From assembly GCF_900141805.1 (NCBI RefSeq), contig NZ_FQYN01000010.1, forward strand, positions 102,222-166,221: a DNA stretch of 64,000 nt, read 5' to 3'. The DNA comes from Hymenobacter daecheongensis DSM 21074 (lineage in GTDB: Bacteria; Bacteroidota; Bacteroidia; Cytophagales; Hymenobacteraceae). Below the pieces are notes generated by a model, which searched no databases, had not been told where the DNA came from, and was given only the letters and a program-made list of their open reading frames with translations. Each line of letters begins with the position of its first letter. The first letter of the stretch is position 1. Positions 31,959 through 42,402 of the stretch are shown here, piece by piece. A program made the position numbers and the translations under genes.

Positions 31959-34037
31959 CTAAATTCCGCCCGAATACTTCCGCGCGGCCCATTCGGCCGT
32001 TATCAGCGCCAGAATCAGGAAAAACAGCCACTTCAGATTGATGAGGTCTTTTAGATCTTCCTGGCTGTAGATAACGGGTTTGGCGTTGGCTCGCTCGATA
32101 TCCTGGGTGAGTTGGGCGAACTGGCTGGGATAATATAGCCGGGAGCCGCTGCGGCGGCTGAGCTGGTGGAGCAGGTTATGGTCGGCGCGGGCGGTGAGGG
32201 TTTCGAGCTGCTGCTCCTGCACTAGCAGCTCGCCGCCATCCTGCTGGGGCTGGCCGCCGAGCGTGGCGCGGGCGGCGTAGCGGTAGAGGCCGCCGGGCAG
32301 CGCGCCGAGGTGGAGCGGGGCGCCGTCTTCGCTGTTGGTGAAGCTGAAGGTGCGGGTTTTCTGCTTTTCGTCGGTGAGCGTAAGGGTGATGGGCTGGTTG
32401 TAGATACGCTCGAAAATGGCGTTGTAGGTTTCCGCGCCGAAGGTCACGTCGTCCTGGGTGGTAAAGGCGTCCTGGGTGGGGTACACGTCGAGGCGCTTCT
32501 TATTGGCATTGGCCGTGAGCAGCTGCAGGGTGCGCACGATGAGGCGGTCGTAGGCGTCGGGGCGGTCCTGATGGTCGGCGGCTTCCTGCAGGCGCCACTG
32601 CCAGCTGCCATCCGTAAGCAATGTGGCCTGGCGCTGCTGCGGCGTGCCGCCAAATACTAGCAGCGGCTTGCGGGTTTTCAGGCGGCCCACCTGCTGATAC
32701 AGTGCGGCTTCAGCCCCACCCGCCAGGCGCAGCTCCCCAAAGGGCACCGGCGCGGGCGGGTAGGCGGCGAAGCGGCGCAGGGCATCTTCCTCGAAAGTGA
32801 AGCGCGCGAAGGCCGGGTTCAGCACCGGCGTCACGTCGTCGGTCTGGCTGCCGCGGGGCGAGATAGTGAGGCCGGTGCCGAGGCTGTTGTAGGCGTTGAA
32901 ATCGGACTGCGCCCCCATGATGTAGAGCGCCGGCACGCGGCGGGCGCGCACCTGGGCCAGCACCTCGGCCCCCACGCCGCCGCGGGTGGGCAGCTGGTGC
33001 AGAATGGCCACGTCGAAATCCTGGGACTTGAGCGGGGCAATGCCGGGCAGGTAGGTGGTCAGGTCGAAGTTGTCGTTTTGCCGGATGGCGGCCCGCAGCG
33101 CCTTCAGGTCGGGGTGGGGGGCCGCGCCGGCCAGCAGCACCCGCAGCCGGCCCTTCACAATGTCGAGGTAGGCGAACTTGCTGTTGTTGAGCGCCGTGAA
33201 CTCGCCCGGCTGCTTTTCAATCACCACTTCGTAGCGGCGCTTGCCGGGGGCCGGGGCCGTAACAAGAAACGTCGTTTTCTGCCGACGGCGGCCGGCGGGC
33301 AGCTTCACGCGCTGGGTCTGGAGCACGCGGCCACCTTCGCGCAGCTGCACCACCGCCGTGCCACCCGCGAATCCCTCGTAGCTGATTTCGGCCTCAATGG
33401 GAAATTTATTGCCGCTGAAGGCCACCCGGTTATACGTGAGGGCAGGCAGACTCAGGTCCTTCTTGGGCACTGTGTCGCCCACGGCTACGCTATAAATCGG
33501 GAAGCTAAATTCCGAATAGACCGGCGAGCGGCCCTGGTTCACGATACCATCCGAGAGCAGCACCACGCCGGCGAGGTTGCGGCCGTCGTAGCCATCCTTA
33601 ATGCCGGAAAGCATTCCATCCAGATCGGTAGCAGATGCCTGAAAGCGGAGCGAATCGGGCCGGGTCGGGCGGCTTAGAGCTGAGTTCAGCGTGCGAGTTT
33701 CCACCCGGAATCCCCGGCCGCGCAGGCTTGCGGCCAGCCGTTGCAGGCCGGTAGTGGCCTGACCCAGCACGTCCTTCGGCGTAAAGAGCCCCACCGACTG
33801 CGAGTCATCAACGGCCAGCACGATAGTGGGCTGTTCGGTAGTGGTGCTGGTGGTTTTGATAAAGGGCGAAAGCAGCAGAAAGCACAAAAAGCTCACTACC
33901 ACGAAGCGCAGCGCGGCCAGCGCGTAGTTCAGGGCCTTGCTCCAGGGCGCTTTGGCCGAGTAAAGCAGGGCCGCATAGCCCGCGCCCGCGGCCAGACACA
34001 ACAGAATAAACCAGGGAGAAGCGGCGACGGATATCAA
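31959..34037 (-). CDS. VWA-domain membrane protein
   Basis: The 692-residue protein has two N-terminal membrane helices (about 8-26 and 38-58). A von Willebrand A-like domain follows, with a MIDAS-type VLAVDDSQSVG (Asp77, Ser79, Ser81) and GVVLLSDGIVNQGRSPVY. After that come beta-sandwich and Rossmann-like segments, and a last membrane helix (WLFFLILALITAEWAARKY). The layout resembles Bacteroidota periplasmic VWA proteins related to BatA/aerotolerance families and 'glutamine amidotransferase-like' membrane proteins. The exact role is unknown. The gene stands alone on its strand. Confidence 0.78.
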   Translation of the reverse strand: MISVAASPWFILLCLAAGAGYAALLYSAKAPWSKALNYALAALRFVVVSFLCFLLLSPFIKTTSTTTEQPTIVLAVDDSQSVGLFTPKDVLGQATTGLQRLAASLRGRGFRVETRTLNSALSRPTRPDSLRFQASATDLDGMLSGIKDGYDGRNLAGVVLLSDGIVNQGRSPVYSEFSFPIYSVAVGDTVPKKDLSLPALTYNRVAFSGNKFPIEAEISYEGFAGGTAVVQLREGGRVLQTQRVKLPAGRRRQKTTFLVTAPAPGKRRYEVVIEKQPGEFTALNNSKFAYLDIVKGRLRVLLAGAAPHPDLKALRAAIRQNDNFDLTTYLPGIAPLKSQDFDVAILHQLPTRGGVGAEVLAQVRARRVPALYIMGAQSDFNAYNSLGTGLTISPRGSQTDDVTPVLNPAFARFTFEEDALRRFAAYPPAPVPFGELRLAGGAEAALYQQVGRLKTRKPLLVFGGTPQQRQATLLTDGSWQWRLQEAADHQDRPDAYDRLIVRTLQLLTANANKKRLDVYPTQDAFTTQDDVTFGAETYNAIFERIYNQPITLTLTDEKQKTRTFSFTNSEDGAPLHLGALPGGLYRYAARATLGGQPQQDGGELLVQEQQLETLTARADHNLLHQLSRRSGSRLYYPSQFAQLTQDIERANAKPVIYSQEDLKDLINLKWLFFLILALITAEWAARKYSGGI

Positions 34038-34173
34038 ATGAGGAAAATAGCGGGTGAGAATAGCAAGAACCCTGGGCAGCGGCTCAGGGTTGCGTGACGA
34101 AGGTACGCAACGGGGGGAGCACTGCTTAGTGCCTTCGCCCCGCAGTGAAAGCTACGGCACAAAGGGAAAGGCC

Positions 34174-34268
34174 GTCATTCCGAGCGCAGCCGAGGAATCT
34201 CGCGTAATAAGGGTGGATTACTACTCACATGTCAGCACGCGAGATTCCTCGGCTGCGCTCGGAATGAC
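34174..34268. repeat. Family C palindromic element
   Basis: A 32-bp perfect inverted repeat beginning GTCATTCCGAGCGCAGCCGA (34174-34205) with its complement at 34237-34268 and a 31-bp centre. It lies between the ackA 3' end and the VWA gene. Confidence 0.9.
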
Positions 34269-34284
34269 GTGCTACTCATATGCT

Positions 34285-35484
<1,200 letters not shown>

Positions 35485-35521
35485 GAGAGATGACAAGGGT
35501 GAATCGGAGCTGCAGAGGATA

Positions 35522-35623
35522 AGAACGTCCTACTGAGCTTGCCGAAGCATCTTTACCGCTTCGTTGAAGTTACCACCACAACGAAGCGGTAGAGATGCTT
35601 CGGCAAGCTCAGTAGGACGTTCT
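35522..35623. repeat. Family D palindromic element
   Basis: A 31-bp perfect inverted repeat beginning AGAACGTCCTACTGAGCTTG (35522-35552) with its complement at 35593-35623, and an inner pair ACCGCTTCGTTG/CAACGAAGCGGT. A fragment of the same family is fused to the family B element near 47396. Confidence 0.9.
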
Positions 35624-35663
35624 ATCAAAATGCGAGTAGCAAAATTATAGGGTGTGCGTGCTG

Positions 35664-36596
35664 CTATGCAGCCGTTTTCTTGCCCGGCACTGCCTTCTTC
35701 ACCAGCCGCACTACTTGGTCAATCAAAAAGCCCAACACCAGCCCGCCAAGTCCGCAGGCCAGCGCCTTGGCCAGCCAGGCTACCGCCGGCATGGAGGCCA
35801 GGGCTTCTTCCAGGTCGTGCAATAAATGAGCAGTGAAGGGGATGCCGTGGGCAATGATTTCGGCCCCGACCCACAGCATGGCGGCAGTGCCCACGTAGCT
35901 GAGAATGTTCAGGAAGTGGGGCATGAACCGCACGAGGCCGCGACCGAATTTCTGAGTAGCGGCGCTGTTGTTGGCTTCCGCCAGATGCAGGCCGACATCA
36001 TCAGCCTTCACAATCAGGCCCACAAAGCCGTACACGGCCACCGTGATAAACACTGCCACGGCCAGCATCACGACAATCTGATTCACAATTGGCTGGCCGG
36101 TTACCTGGCTGTAGGCAATGGCCATGATTTCGGCCGACAGGATAATATCAGTGCGTACGGCCCCGGCCACGCGCTCCTGCTCCAGCTCCTCCGGGGTGAT
36201 GGTCTGCATCTGCGCACTGTCCGGCTGCACCTCGGGGTGCTTGTTGAAGAGGGAATGCACTTTTTCATACCCTTCAAAGCACAGATATGCCCCGCCCAGC
36301 ATCAGAATCGGTGTGATGGCCCAGGGCGCAAAATATCCCAGCACCAGGGCCGCCGGCGTCAGAATCAGCAGCTTGTTGAAGAGGGACTTTTTGGCAATCT
36401 GGAAGATGATGGCCAGCTCCCGCGAGGGGTCCAGGCCCACCACGTATTTGGGCGTCACGGCCGTATCGTCTATCACGATGCCCGACACCTTGCCGGTGGT
36501 TTTGGCCACTTGCGCCGGCACATCGTCCAGGCTGGCGGCGCTGACTTTTACCAGGGCTGCAACGTCATCTAGCAACGCAAAAAGTCCGGAGGCCAT
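35664..36596 (-). CDS. DUF808 family membrane protein
   Basis: The 310-residue protein starts MASGLFALLDDVAALVKVSA and has KYVVGLDPSRELAIIFQIAK and FEGYEKVHSLFNKH, all typical of the DUF808/YedI family of polytopic membrane proteins of unknown function. About six to seven hydrophobic segments are visible. It lies between pta and ackA on their strand, separated from each by a palindromic repeat. Confidence 0.88.
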   Translation of the reverse strand: MASGLFALLDDVAALVKVSAASLDDVPAQVAKTTGKVSGIVIDDTAVTPKYVVGLDPSRELAIIFQIAKKSLFNKLLILTPAALVLGYFAPWAITPILMLGGAYLCFEGYEKVHSLFNKHPEVQPDSAQMQTITPEELEQERVAGAVRTDIILSAEIMAIAYSQVTGQPIVNQIVVMLAVAVFITVAVYGFVGLIVKADDVGLHLAEANNSAATQKFGRGLVRFMPHFLNILSYVGTAAMLWVGAEIIAHGIPFTAHLLHDLEEALASMPAVAWLAKALACGLGGLVLGFLIDQVVRLVKKAVPGKKTAA

Positions 36597-36667
36597 AGAG
36601 GTTTTTTAGGTGATGTAGGTCGATTTGGAAGAGGATGTTAGTCGTTCTGTCAGGCTGTCGAAACAGT

Positions 36668-36751
36668 GTAGAGACGTGTATTCGCGTCTCGTCGTTGTTT
36701 ATCAGGCACGGTTTCGCCCGTTAAACGACGAGACGCAATTATGCGTCTCTA
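36668..36751. repeat. Family F palindromic element
   Basis: Arms GTAGAGACG...GCGTCTCGTCGTT (from 36668) and AACGACGAGACGC...GCGTCTCTAC (to 36751). GAGACG/CGTCTC units repeat within each arm, so alternative smaller hairpins can form. Confidence 0.8.
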
Positions 36752-36783
36752 CCTCGTTCTGGCTGATTTCGCGCAGTCAAAAT

Positions 36784-38874
36784 TTACTGCTGCGCCTGAA
36801 TAGCCGTCAACAGCACCGTGTTGTAAATGTCATCCACCGTACACCCGCGGCTCAAGTCGTTGACGGGCTTGTTCAGGCCCTGTAGCATCGGGCCGATGGC
36901 GAGGGCGCCGGTTTCGCGCTGCACGGCTTTGTAGGTGTTGTTGCCGGTGTTCAGGTCGGGGAAGATGAGCACGCTGGCCTGGCCGGCTACCGGCGAGCCG
37001 GGCAGCTTCTGCTGGCCCACGGCGGGGTCCACGGCGGCATCGTACTGAATGGGGCCTTCCACGAGCAGGTCGGGGCGGAGCTGGCGCACGAGTTGGGTAG
37101 CCTCGCGCACCTTGTCCACGTCGGCGCCCTCGCCGGACGTGCCCGAGGAGTAGGAGAGCATGGCCACCCGCGGCTCGATGCCGAAGCGCCGGGAGCTGTC
37201 GGCCGAGGAAATGGCTATTTCGGCCAGCTGCGCGGCGGTGGGGTTGGGGTTCACGGCACAGTCGCCGAACACGGCCACCCGGTCGGGCAGGCACATGAAA
37301 AACACCGACGACACCACCGACACGCCCGGCTTGGTTTTGATGAACTGCAGCGCCGGCCGAATCGTGTGCTGCGTGGTGTGCACCGCCCCCGACACCATGC
37401 CGTCGGCCAGGCCCTTGTACACCAGCATCGAGCCAAAATACGACACGTCGGTCATCAGGTCGCGGGCCATTTCCAGGGTTACGCCCTTGGTTTTGCGCAG
37501 CTCAAACAGCGTTTCGGCGAAGTCCTGAAACAGCTCGGAGCGGGCCGGGTCCAGCAGCTGCACGCGCTGCGGGTCCAAGGGGCGGCCGAGGCGCTTGGCG
37601 GCGGCCAGAATCTGGGCCGGGTCGCCGAGGATGGTGAGGCTCACCACGTCCTGCTCCAGCAGGCGGGCCGCGGCGCGTAGGATCCGGTCGTCGTTGCCTT
37701 CGGGCAGCACAATGTGCTTGCGCTGGCTGCGCGCCCACTGCAGCAGTTGATATTGAAACATGTGCGGCGTGAGGCCGCGCGGGGCAAACGTGCTGAGCTG
37801 CTCCAGCAGCCGCGCCGTGTCGAGGTGGCGCTCAAACGTCTGGATGGCCAGCCGGATTTTCTTGGCCTGCCCCGGCCCAATGCGCGCCTGAATGCTGCCG
37901 ATGCGCGTGGTGGTCTGGAACGTGCCGTTTTCTACCAGCATAATCGGCACGGCCACGGGCAGGCCCTCAATCAGGCGCAGCACCGAGTCTTCGGGGCGGT
38001 AGCCGCCCGTGAGCACCAGCCCCGCCACCCGCGGGTAGTTGGCCGACATATTGGCTTGCAACGCCGTGAGGATGAGGTCGGCCCGGTCGCCGGGCGTGAT
38101 GATGAGCACGTTTTCCTGCAGGCGCGTCAGAAAGTTGGGCACCTGCATCGAGCCGTTGATGAAGTGGTCGACGGGGTTGGCCAGCTGGTCTTGCCCAAAC
38201 AGCAGTTCGCCGCCCAGCTGATCGTAGATTTCCTGCATAGTAGGGCTGCGCAGGGCCTGGTTTTCCGGTATCACGGCCAGCTGGGTGTCAGGCGGCAGCT
38301 GGTCGCGGAGGCGGGCGCGCACGTCGTCGGCCTGCTCGGGGGCCACGCGGTTGAGCACCAGCGCCAGCACCTGCACCTCGCTGTCGAGGGCATCGCGGCG
38401 GATGGAGAGGGCCATGTTCACGACCTGCTCCACGGTTTTGTCGAGGCCCGAAATCAGCAGGATGGCCGGAATGCTGAGGTTGCGGGCCACTTGCCAATTG
38501 AGGTCCAGCTCCAAAGCCAGGCCGGTGCCCACGAAATCGGTGCCTTCCACCACAACGAAATCGTGGGCGGCTTCGAGCTGCTTGAAGCGGTGGATGATGG
38601 TGTCAAGCAGCTCCCCGACGCGGCCGGTTTCGGTGAGGTGCAGGGCTTCCTGACCGGTGGTGGCGTAGGTATCGGGGTAGGCTAGCGGCAGCTGGAAATG
38701 CTGCAGCACGGTTTCGATGTGGGCGTCGGGTTGGCCGGGGCTGAGCGGGGTGATGATGGGCTTGAAGTAACCAACTTTCTGGGCCTGGCTCAGCAGCAGG
38801 TGCACTAGCCCCAGCGTCAGCAACGATTTGCCGCTGTAGGGCTCGGCCGTGGCAATGAAAACCGCTTTGCTCAT
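36784..38874 (-). CDS. pta: Phosphate acetyltransferase (long, DRTGG-containing form)
   Basis: The 696-residue enzyme converts acetyl-CoA and phosphate to acetyl phosphate. The N-terminal part is dethiobiotin-synthetase-like with ATAEPYSGKSLLTLGLVHLL. A DRTGG-type regulatory domain occupies the middle. The C-terminal PTA_PTB catalytic domain starts near KHIVLPEGNDDRILRAAARL and includes MLSYSSGTSGEGADVDKV and LLVEGPIQYDAAVDP. Length is the same as E. coli-type long Pta. With ackA it forms the acetate overflow or assimilation pathway. Confidence 0.95.
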   Translation of the reverse strand: MSKAVFIATAEPYSGKSLLTLGLVHLLLSQAQKVGYFKPIITPLSPGQPDAHIETVLQHFQLPLAYPDTYATTGQEALHLTETGRVGELLDTIIHRFKQLEAAHDFVVVEGTDFVGTGLALELDLNWQVARNLSIPAILLISGLDKTVEQVVNMALSIRRDALDSEVQVLALVLNRVAPEQADDVRARLRDQLPPDTQLAVIPENQALRSPTMQEIYDQLGGELLFGQDQLANPVDHFINGSMQVPNFLTRLQENVLIITPGDRADLILTALQANMSANYPRVAGLVLTGGYRPEDSVLRLIEGLPVAVPIMLVENGTFQTTTRIGSIQARIGPGQAKKIRLAIQTFERHLDTARLLEQLSTFAPRGLTPHMFQYQLLQWARSQRKHIVLPEGNDDRILRAAARLLEQDVVSLTILGDPAQILAAAKRLGRPLDPQRVQLLDPARSELFQDFAETLFELRKTKGVTLEMARDLMTDVSYFGSMLVYKGLADGMVSGAVHTTQHTIRPALQFIKTKPGVSVVSSVFFMCLPDRVAVFGDCAVNPNPTAAQLAEIAISSADSSRRFGIEPRVAMLSYSSGTSGEGADVDKVREATQLVRQLRPDLLVEGPIQYDAAVDPAVGQQKLPGSPVAGQASVLIFPDLNTGNNTYKAVQRETGALAIGPMLQGLNKPVNDLSRGCTVDDIYNTVLLTAIQAQQ

Positions 38875-38941
38875 AAGGGTTTTGGGTAGTGGTTCAGCTG
38901 GGCTTACGGAGGAAGGGCAGGGCGAGTGGCCGGGTAACGAG

Positions 38942-39037
38942 TTTTCACGCGGTGTCTCGCGGTGGGTGGCGCAGTGGCTCGCAGTGAACGACCACCCCGA
39001 TACTCTGCGCCACCCACCGCGAGACCCTGCGTGAAAA
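38942..39037. repeat. Palindromic element between fabG and pta
   Basis: Arms TTTTCACGC-GGTGTCTCGCGG...GCGCAG (38942 onward) and CTGCGCCACCCACCGCGAGAC...GCGTGAAAA (to 39037) pair over more than 30 bp with small mismatches around a centre of roughly 30 bp. Only one copy of this family was noticed. Confidence 0.8.
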
Positions 39038-39053
39038 TGCCCTACAATCAGCC

Positions 39054-39803
39054 CTACGTCAGCATGCCGCCATCTACCTGCAATACCTGCCCGGTGATGT
39101 AGCTCGAATCATCCGAAGCCAAAAAGGCAGTAGCCTTCGCCACGTCCTCAGGACTACCGCCGCGGCGTAGCGGAATGGCTTTGCGCCACTCGTCCACCTG
39201 CTTGGGGTCCAGCGCATCGGTCATTTCGGTTTCGATGAAGCCAGGCGCAATGGCGTTGCAGCGGATATTGCGCGAGCCCAGTTCCAGCGCCACCGACTTG
39301 GTGAAGCCGATAATGCCGGCCTTGGAGGCGGCGTAGTTGCTCTGCCCCGCGTTGCCCTTCACGCCCACCACCGACGACATATTAATGATGCTGCCGGCCT
39401 TGGCCCGCATCATGGGCTTGGTGGCGGCTTTGGTCAGGTTGAACACCGATTTCAGGTTCACATTCAGCACCTGGTCCCACTGGTTCTCGCTCATGCGCAT
39501 CAGCAGCCCATCCTGGGTGATGCCGGCGTTATTGACCAGAATATCGAGCTTGCCGAAGGTGGCTACCACGTCTTCCACCAGCTTTTCGGCCTGGGCGTAG
39601 TCAGAGGCATCGGAGCGGAAGCCTTTCACTTTGGTGCCGTGGGCGGCCAGCTCCGTGGCCAGCGCCTCGCCCTTCTCCACGCTGGAGAGGTAGGTAAAAG
39701 CTACATCCGCGCCCAATTGGGCAAAATATACCGCAATGGCGCGGCCAATTCCTTTGGAAGCCCCCGTAATCAGGGCCACTTTTCCGTCGAGCAGTTTTGT
39801 CAT
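39054..39803 (-). CDS. fabG: 3-oxoacyl-[acyl-carrier-protein] reductase
   Basis: The 249-residue short-chain dehydrogenase has the NADPH-binding ITGASKGIGRAI (residues 12-23), NNAGITQDGLLMRM typical of FabG, and the catalytic set Ser144, Tyr157, Lys161 (NMSSVVG and NYAASKAG). The C-terminus GQVLQVDGGMLT is also FabG-like. It reduces beta-ketoacyl-ACP in fatty acid synthesis. It stands alone, flanked by repeats. Confidence 0.93.
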   Translation of the reverse strand: MTKLLDGKVALITGASKGIGRAIAVYFAQLGADVAFTYLSSVEKGEALATELAAHGTKVKGFRSDASDYAQAEKLVEDVVATFGKLDILVNNAGITQDGLLMRMSENQWDQVLNVNLKSVFNLTKAATKPMMRAKAGSIINMSSVVGVKGNAGQSNYAASKAGIIGFTKSVALELGSRNIRCNAIAPGFIETEMTDALDPKQVDEWRKAIPLRRGGSPEDVAKATAFLASDDSSYITGQVLQVDGGMLT

Positions 39804-39812
39804 TTGTTAGGG

Positions 39813-39988
39813 AGCTATAAGCTTTAAGCCGCAAGCTACAAGCTTTTTTTAGCTGCCGACAGCCAGCCAGGGGCTTTGTTTGCTACCGGCTGGCCACCAA
39901 ATGCCGGCCTCATCTTATCCTGCCTGCAGCTCGTAGCGCACACCGGCTCACAACAGCTTATGGCTTGCGGCTTGTAGCTTGCAGCTGA
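39813..39988. repeat. Family G inverted repeat between fabG and flavoprotein genes
   Basis: GCTTTAAGCCGCAAGCTACA (about 39820-39840) pairs with TGGCTTGCGGCTTGTAGCTT (39961-39980) around a 120-bp centre. The right arm ends 2 bp before the ATG of the flavoprotein gene at 39990, so any promoter for that gene lies within the element. Confidence 0.8.
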
Positions 39989-39989
39989 A

Positions 39990-41231
39990 ATGGAAACTGA
40001 TATCTGTATTCTGGGGGCCGGGCCGGGCGGGGCCACGGCGGCGCTGCACCTGGCCAATGCCGGCTACCGCTGCCTGCTGCTCGACCGCGCCACTTTCCCC
40101 CGCGACAAAGTGTGCGGCGATGCCCTCAGCGGCAAAGTCATCAACGAGCTGCGCCGCATCGGCGAGGAGTTGCCGGCCCGCCTCACCGCCGCGCCCATGC
40201 AGGTGCCCAGCTGGGGCATCGATTTTTTCGCGCCCAACGGCCGCCGCCTCGGCATTCCCTTCCGGCCCGATTTCGACAAAACCCGCCACGCCGCCGCCGG
40301 CCACATCGCCAAGCGCCTCGACTTCGACAACTTTCTGGTGGAAGAAGTGCGCCGCCGCCCCGAAATCGACTTCCGCGAAAACGTGGACATCACCCAGCAC
40401 GAGCGGCTGCCCGACGGTCGCTGGTGCCTGCGCACTGCCGACGGCACCGAAGTAGCTACTGTCAAACTGCTGCTGGTCGCCAACGGGGCCCAATCCAGCT
40501 TCGCCCGCCAGATTGCTGGCCACGCCCTGGAGCCCGACCACCACTGCGCTGGCCTGCGCGCTTACTACGAGGGCGTAACGGGCCTGAGCCCCGACAACTT
40601 CATTGAGCTGCACTTTATCAAAGATTTCCTGCCCGGCTACCTCTGGGTGTTTCCCTTGCCCAACGGCCAGGCCAACGTGGGTGTGGGTATGCTGACCAGC
40701 GCCGTATCGAAGAAAAAAGTGAACCTGCGGGCCCGGCTCGCCGAGATGCTCGAAACGCACCCGGCCCTGAAAGAGCGGTTTGCTAATGCCACTCGCCTCG
40801 GTCCCGTGCGCGGCTTCGGGCTGCCGCTGGGCTCGAAGCGCCGCAGCCTCTCTGGCGCGGCCTACCTGCTGCTCGGCGATGCCGGCTCCCTCATCGATCC
40901 GTTCAGCGGCGAGGGCATCAGCCACGCCATGGTTTCGGGCCGCCACGCCGCCGACTGGGCCGCGCAGGCCGTGCGGGCCCAGAATTTCTCGCCCGAATTT
41001 TTGCAGCAGTACGATGCTGCCGTGTACCGCCGCCTGGGCCAGGAGCTGCGCCTGAGCCGGGCCATGCAGCGCCTGCTCAACTTTCCCACGCTGTTCAACT
41101 TCATTGCCAACCGCGCCGCCAACAATCCCACGCTGGCCGAAACCCTCTCCAGCATGTTCATGGACCTGGACATGCGCGAGCGGCTGCGCCAGCCGGGTTT
41201 CTACGTGAAGCTGTTGTTTGGCAGCAAGTAA
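39990..41231 (+). CDS. Geranylgeranyl reductase-family FAD-dependent oxidoreductase
   Basis: The 413-residue flavoprotein starts with an FAD Rossmann motif (ICILGAGPGGATAALHLANA). It continues with RDKVCGDALSGKVINEL, the signature of the geranylgeranyl reductase/halogenase-like family, and a second FAD motif LLLGDAGSLIDPFSGEGISH. Members reduce isoprenoid or lipid double bonds or act on menaquinone- and carotenoid-type substrates. The precise substrate is not visible. No membrane segments; monocistronic. Confidence 0.85.
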   Translation: METDICILGAGPGGATAALHLANAGYRCLLLDRATFPRDKVCGDALSGKVINELRRIGEELPARLTAAPMQVPSWGIDFFAPNGRRLGIPFRPDFDKTRHAAAGHIAKRLDFDNFLVEEVRRRPEIDFRENVDITQHERLPDGRWCLRTADGTEVATVKLLLVANGAQSSFARQIAGHALEPDHHCAGLRAYYEGVTGLSPDNFIELHFIKDFLPGYLWVFPLPNGQANVGVGMLTSAVSKKKVNLRARLAEMLETHPALKERFANATRLGPVRGFGLPLGSKRRSLSGAAYLLLGDAGSLIDPFSGEGISHAMVSGRHAADWAAQAVRAQNFSPEFLQQYDAAVYRRLGQELRLSRAMQRLLNFPTLFNFIANRAANNPTLAETLSSMFMDLDMRERLRQPGFYVKLLFGSK

Positions 41232-41248
41232 GCTGTGTTGCCCTCGTC

Positions 41249-41403
41249 TGTCATCCTGAGCTTGCGAAGGACCTTCCTCGGATAAGCTGCGAGCATGTTA
41301 AAATGAGCAAAGCCCTTTACCATTGTAGCAGTAAAGGGCTTTGGGCGTTGAAAGACGGTTGCAGTAGACCACGAGGAAGGTCCTTCGCAAGCTCAGGATG
41401 ACA
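41249..41403. repeat. Family B palindromic element with conserved interior
   Basis: A 32-bp perfect inverted repeat beginning TGTCATCCTGAGCTTGCGAA (41249-41280) with its complement at 41372-41403. The interior has an inner hairpin AAAGCCCTTTAC/GTAAAGGGCTTT and the words TTAAAATGAGCAAAG, also found inside the copy at 47438. Confidence 0.9.
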
Positions 41404-41446
41404 GGCGGCTCATGAGGCCAGATATTATCGATGCTAAGCAAAAAAA

Positions 41447-42232
41447 CTAATCGTTGCCCGTGTAGCGGCGCAGGCTTTTGGCGGCTTCCGGGTTTAGCTG
41501 GGTGGCTTTTTCCAGATCCAGCTTGGCCTCTTTGGGCTTGTTGATGGAAGAGTAGCAGATGCCGCGGTACTCAAAGGCATCGGCATAGTTGGGGTCGAGG
41601 GCAATAGCTTTGGTGAAATCGGGGATGGCGCTGCCGAAGTTGAACATCTGCATTTTGGCCGCGCCGCGTCCGAAGAAGGCTTCTTTATCGGTCGGATTGT
41701 ACTTCAGGGCCTTGGAAAAGTCGCTGATGGCGGCCGGATAGCCTTTCAGCTTCAGGCGCGTGAGGCCGCGGTTGTAGTAGGCCTCGGCGTTGGTGGGCTT
41801 TAGGCGCAGCAGCGTATTGTAGTCCAGAATGGCCTCTTTGTAGTCTTTGAGGTGGCTTTTGGCCTTGGCCCGCACCAGCAGCGCATCCGCATTGCGCGGC
41901 GCCGATTTCAGCATCGCATCCGCCGTCCGTATTTCGGCTTTGTAGTCGGCGTTGGTTTTGCGGGCAGCGGGTTCCACCACGGCTGGGGCCGCCGGGGCGG
42001 GGCTGGCGGCCGGGGCGCTGGCGGCGGCCGCGGCATCGGGCATTCCTGCAGTCGGGGCCGGAGCGGAAGTGGAAGCGGGAGCCGGGGCCGCGGTGGCCGT
42101 GGCTACGGCGGGCACACTGGCCACGGCCCGGCGCGAGTCCGGCTTATCTTTTTCTACGGTGGTGGCACATTGCGTAGTGAGCAGCACCAGCGCCGCCCCG
42201 GCAAAAAAACGAACGGTAGACAGGTTAATCAT
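41447..42232 (-). CDS. TPR-repeat lipoprotein
   Basis: The 261-residue protein has a lipoprotein-like signal (VRFFAGAALVLLTTQC), an Ala/Pro-rich low-complexity spacer (about residues 40-90), and then four TPR units (for example AYYNRGLTRLKLKGYPAAIS and AFEYRGICYSSINKPKEAKL). It is a paralogue of the next gene upstream on this strand. TPRs suggest protein-protein interaction in the envelope; the partner is unknown. Confidence 0.82.
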   Translation of the reverse strand: MINLSTVRFFAGAALVLLTTQCATTVEKDKPDSRRAVASVPAVATATAAPAPASTSAPAPTAGMPDAAAAASAPAASPAPAAPAVVEPAARKTNADYKAEIRTADAMLKSAPRNADALLVRAKAKSHLKDYKEAILDYNTLLRLKPTNAEAYYNRGLTRLKLKGYPAAISDFSKALKYNPTDKEAFFGRGAAKMQMFNFGSAIPDFTKAIALDPNYADAFEYRGICYSSINKPKEAKLDLEKATQLNPEAAKSLRRYTGND

Positions 42233-42346
42233 GGCGTAAGAAGCAGATTGTCAGGCAGAAAAGAAGGGAGGTGAGGCGCGGCCACGTGCGCGCGGGCCCC
42301 AGCCAGCGTGTAAGACGTGAAGCGGGCCGGGAGGTTGTGGTTTGGC

Positions 42347-42380
42347 GAAAAAAAAGCGTCTGAACCAGGAGCTCAGACGC
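42347..42380 (-). terminator. Hairpin terminator after TPR gene 2
   Basis: GCGTCTGA (42356-42363) and TCAGACGC (42373-42380) form an 8-bp stem with an A-run on the left, which is a T-run in the leftward transcript. It lies 23 bp past the stop of the TPR gene at 42403. Confidence 0.8.
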
Positions 42381-42402
42381 GCAGTAACCGGATAATGGCT
42401 AA

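Noticed and set aside
39948..40946. 332-codon minus-strand frame opposite the flavoprotein
   Set aside because: The plus strand has two FAD motifs and the family signature; the minus translation is a shadow.
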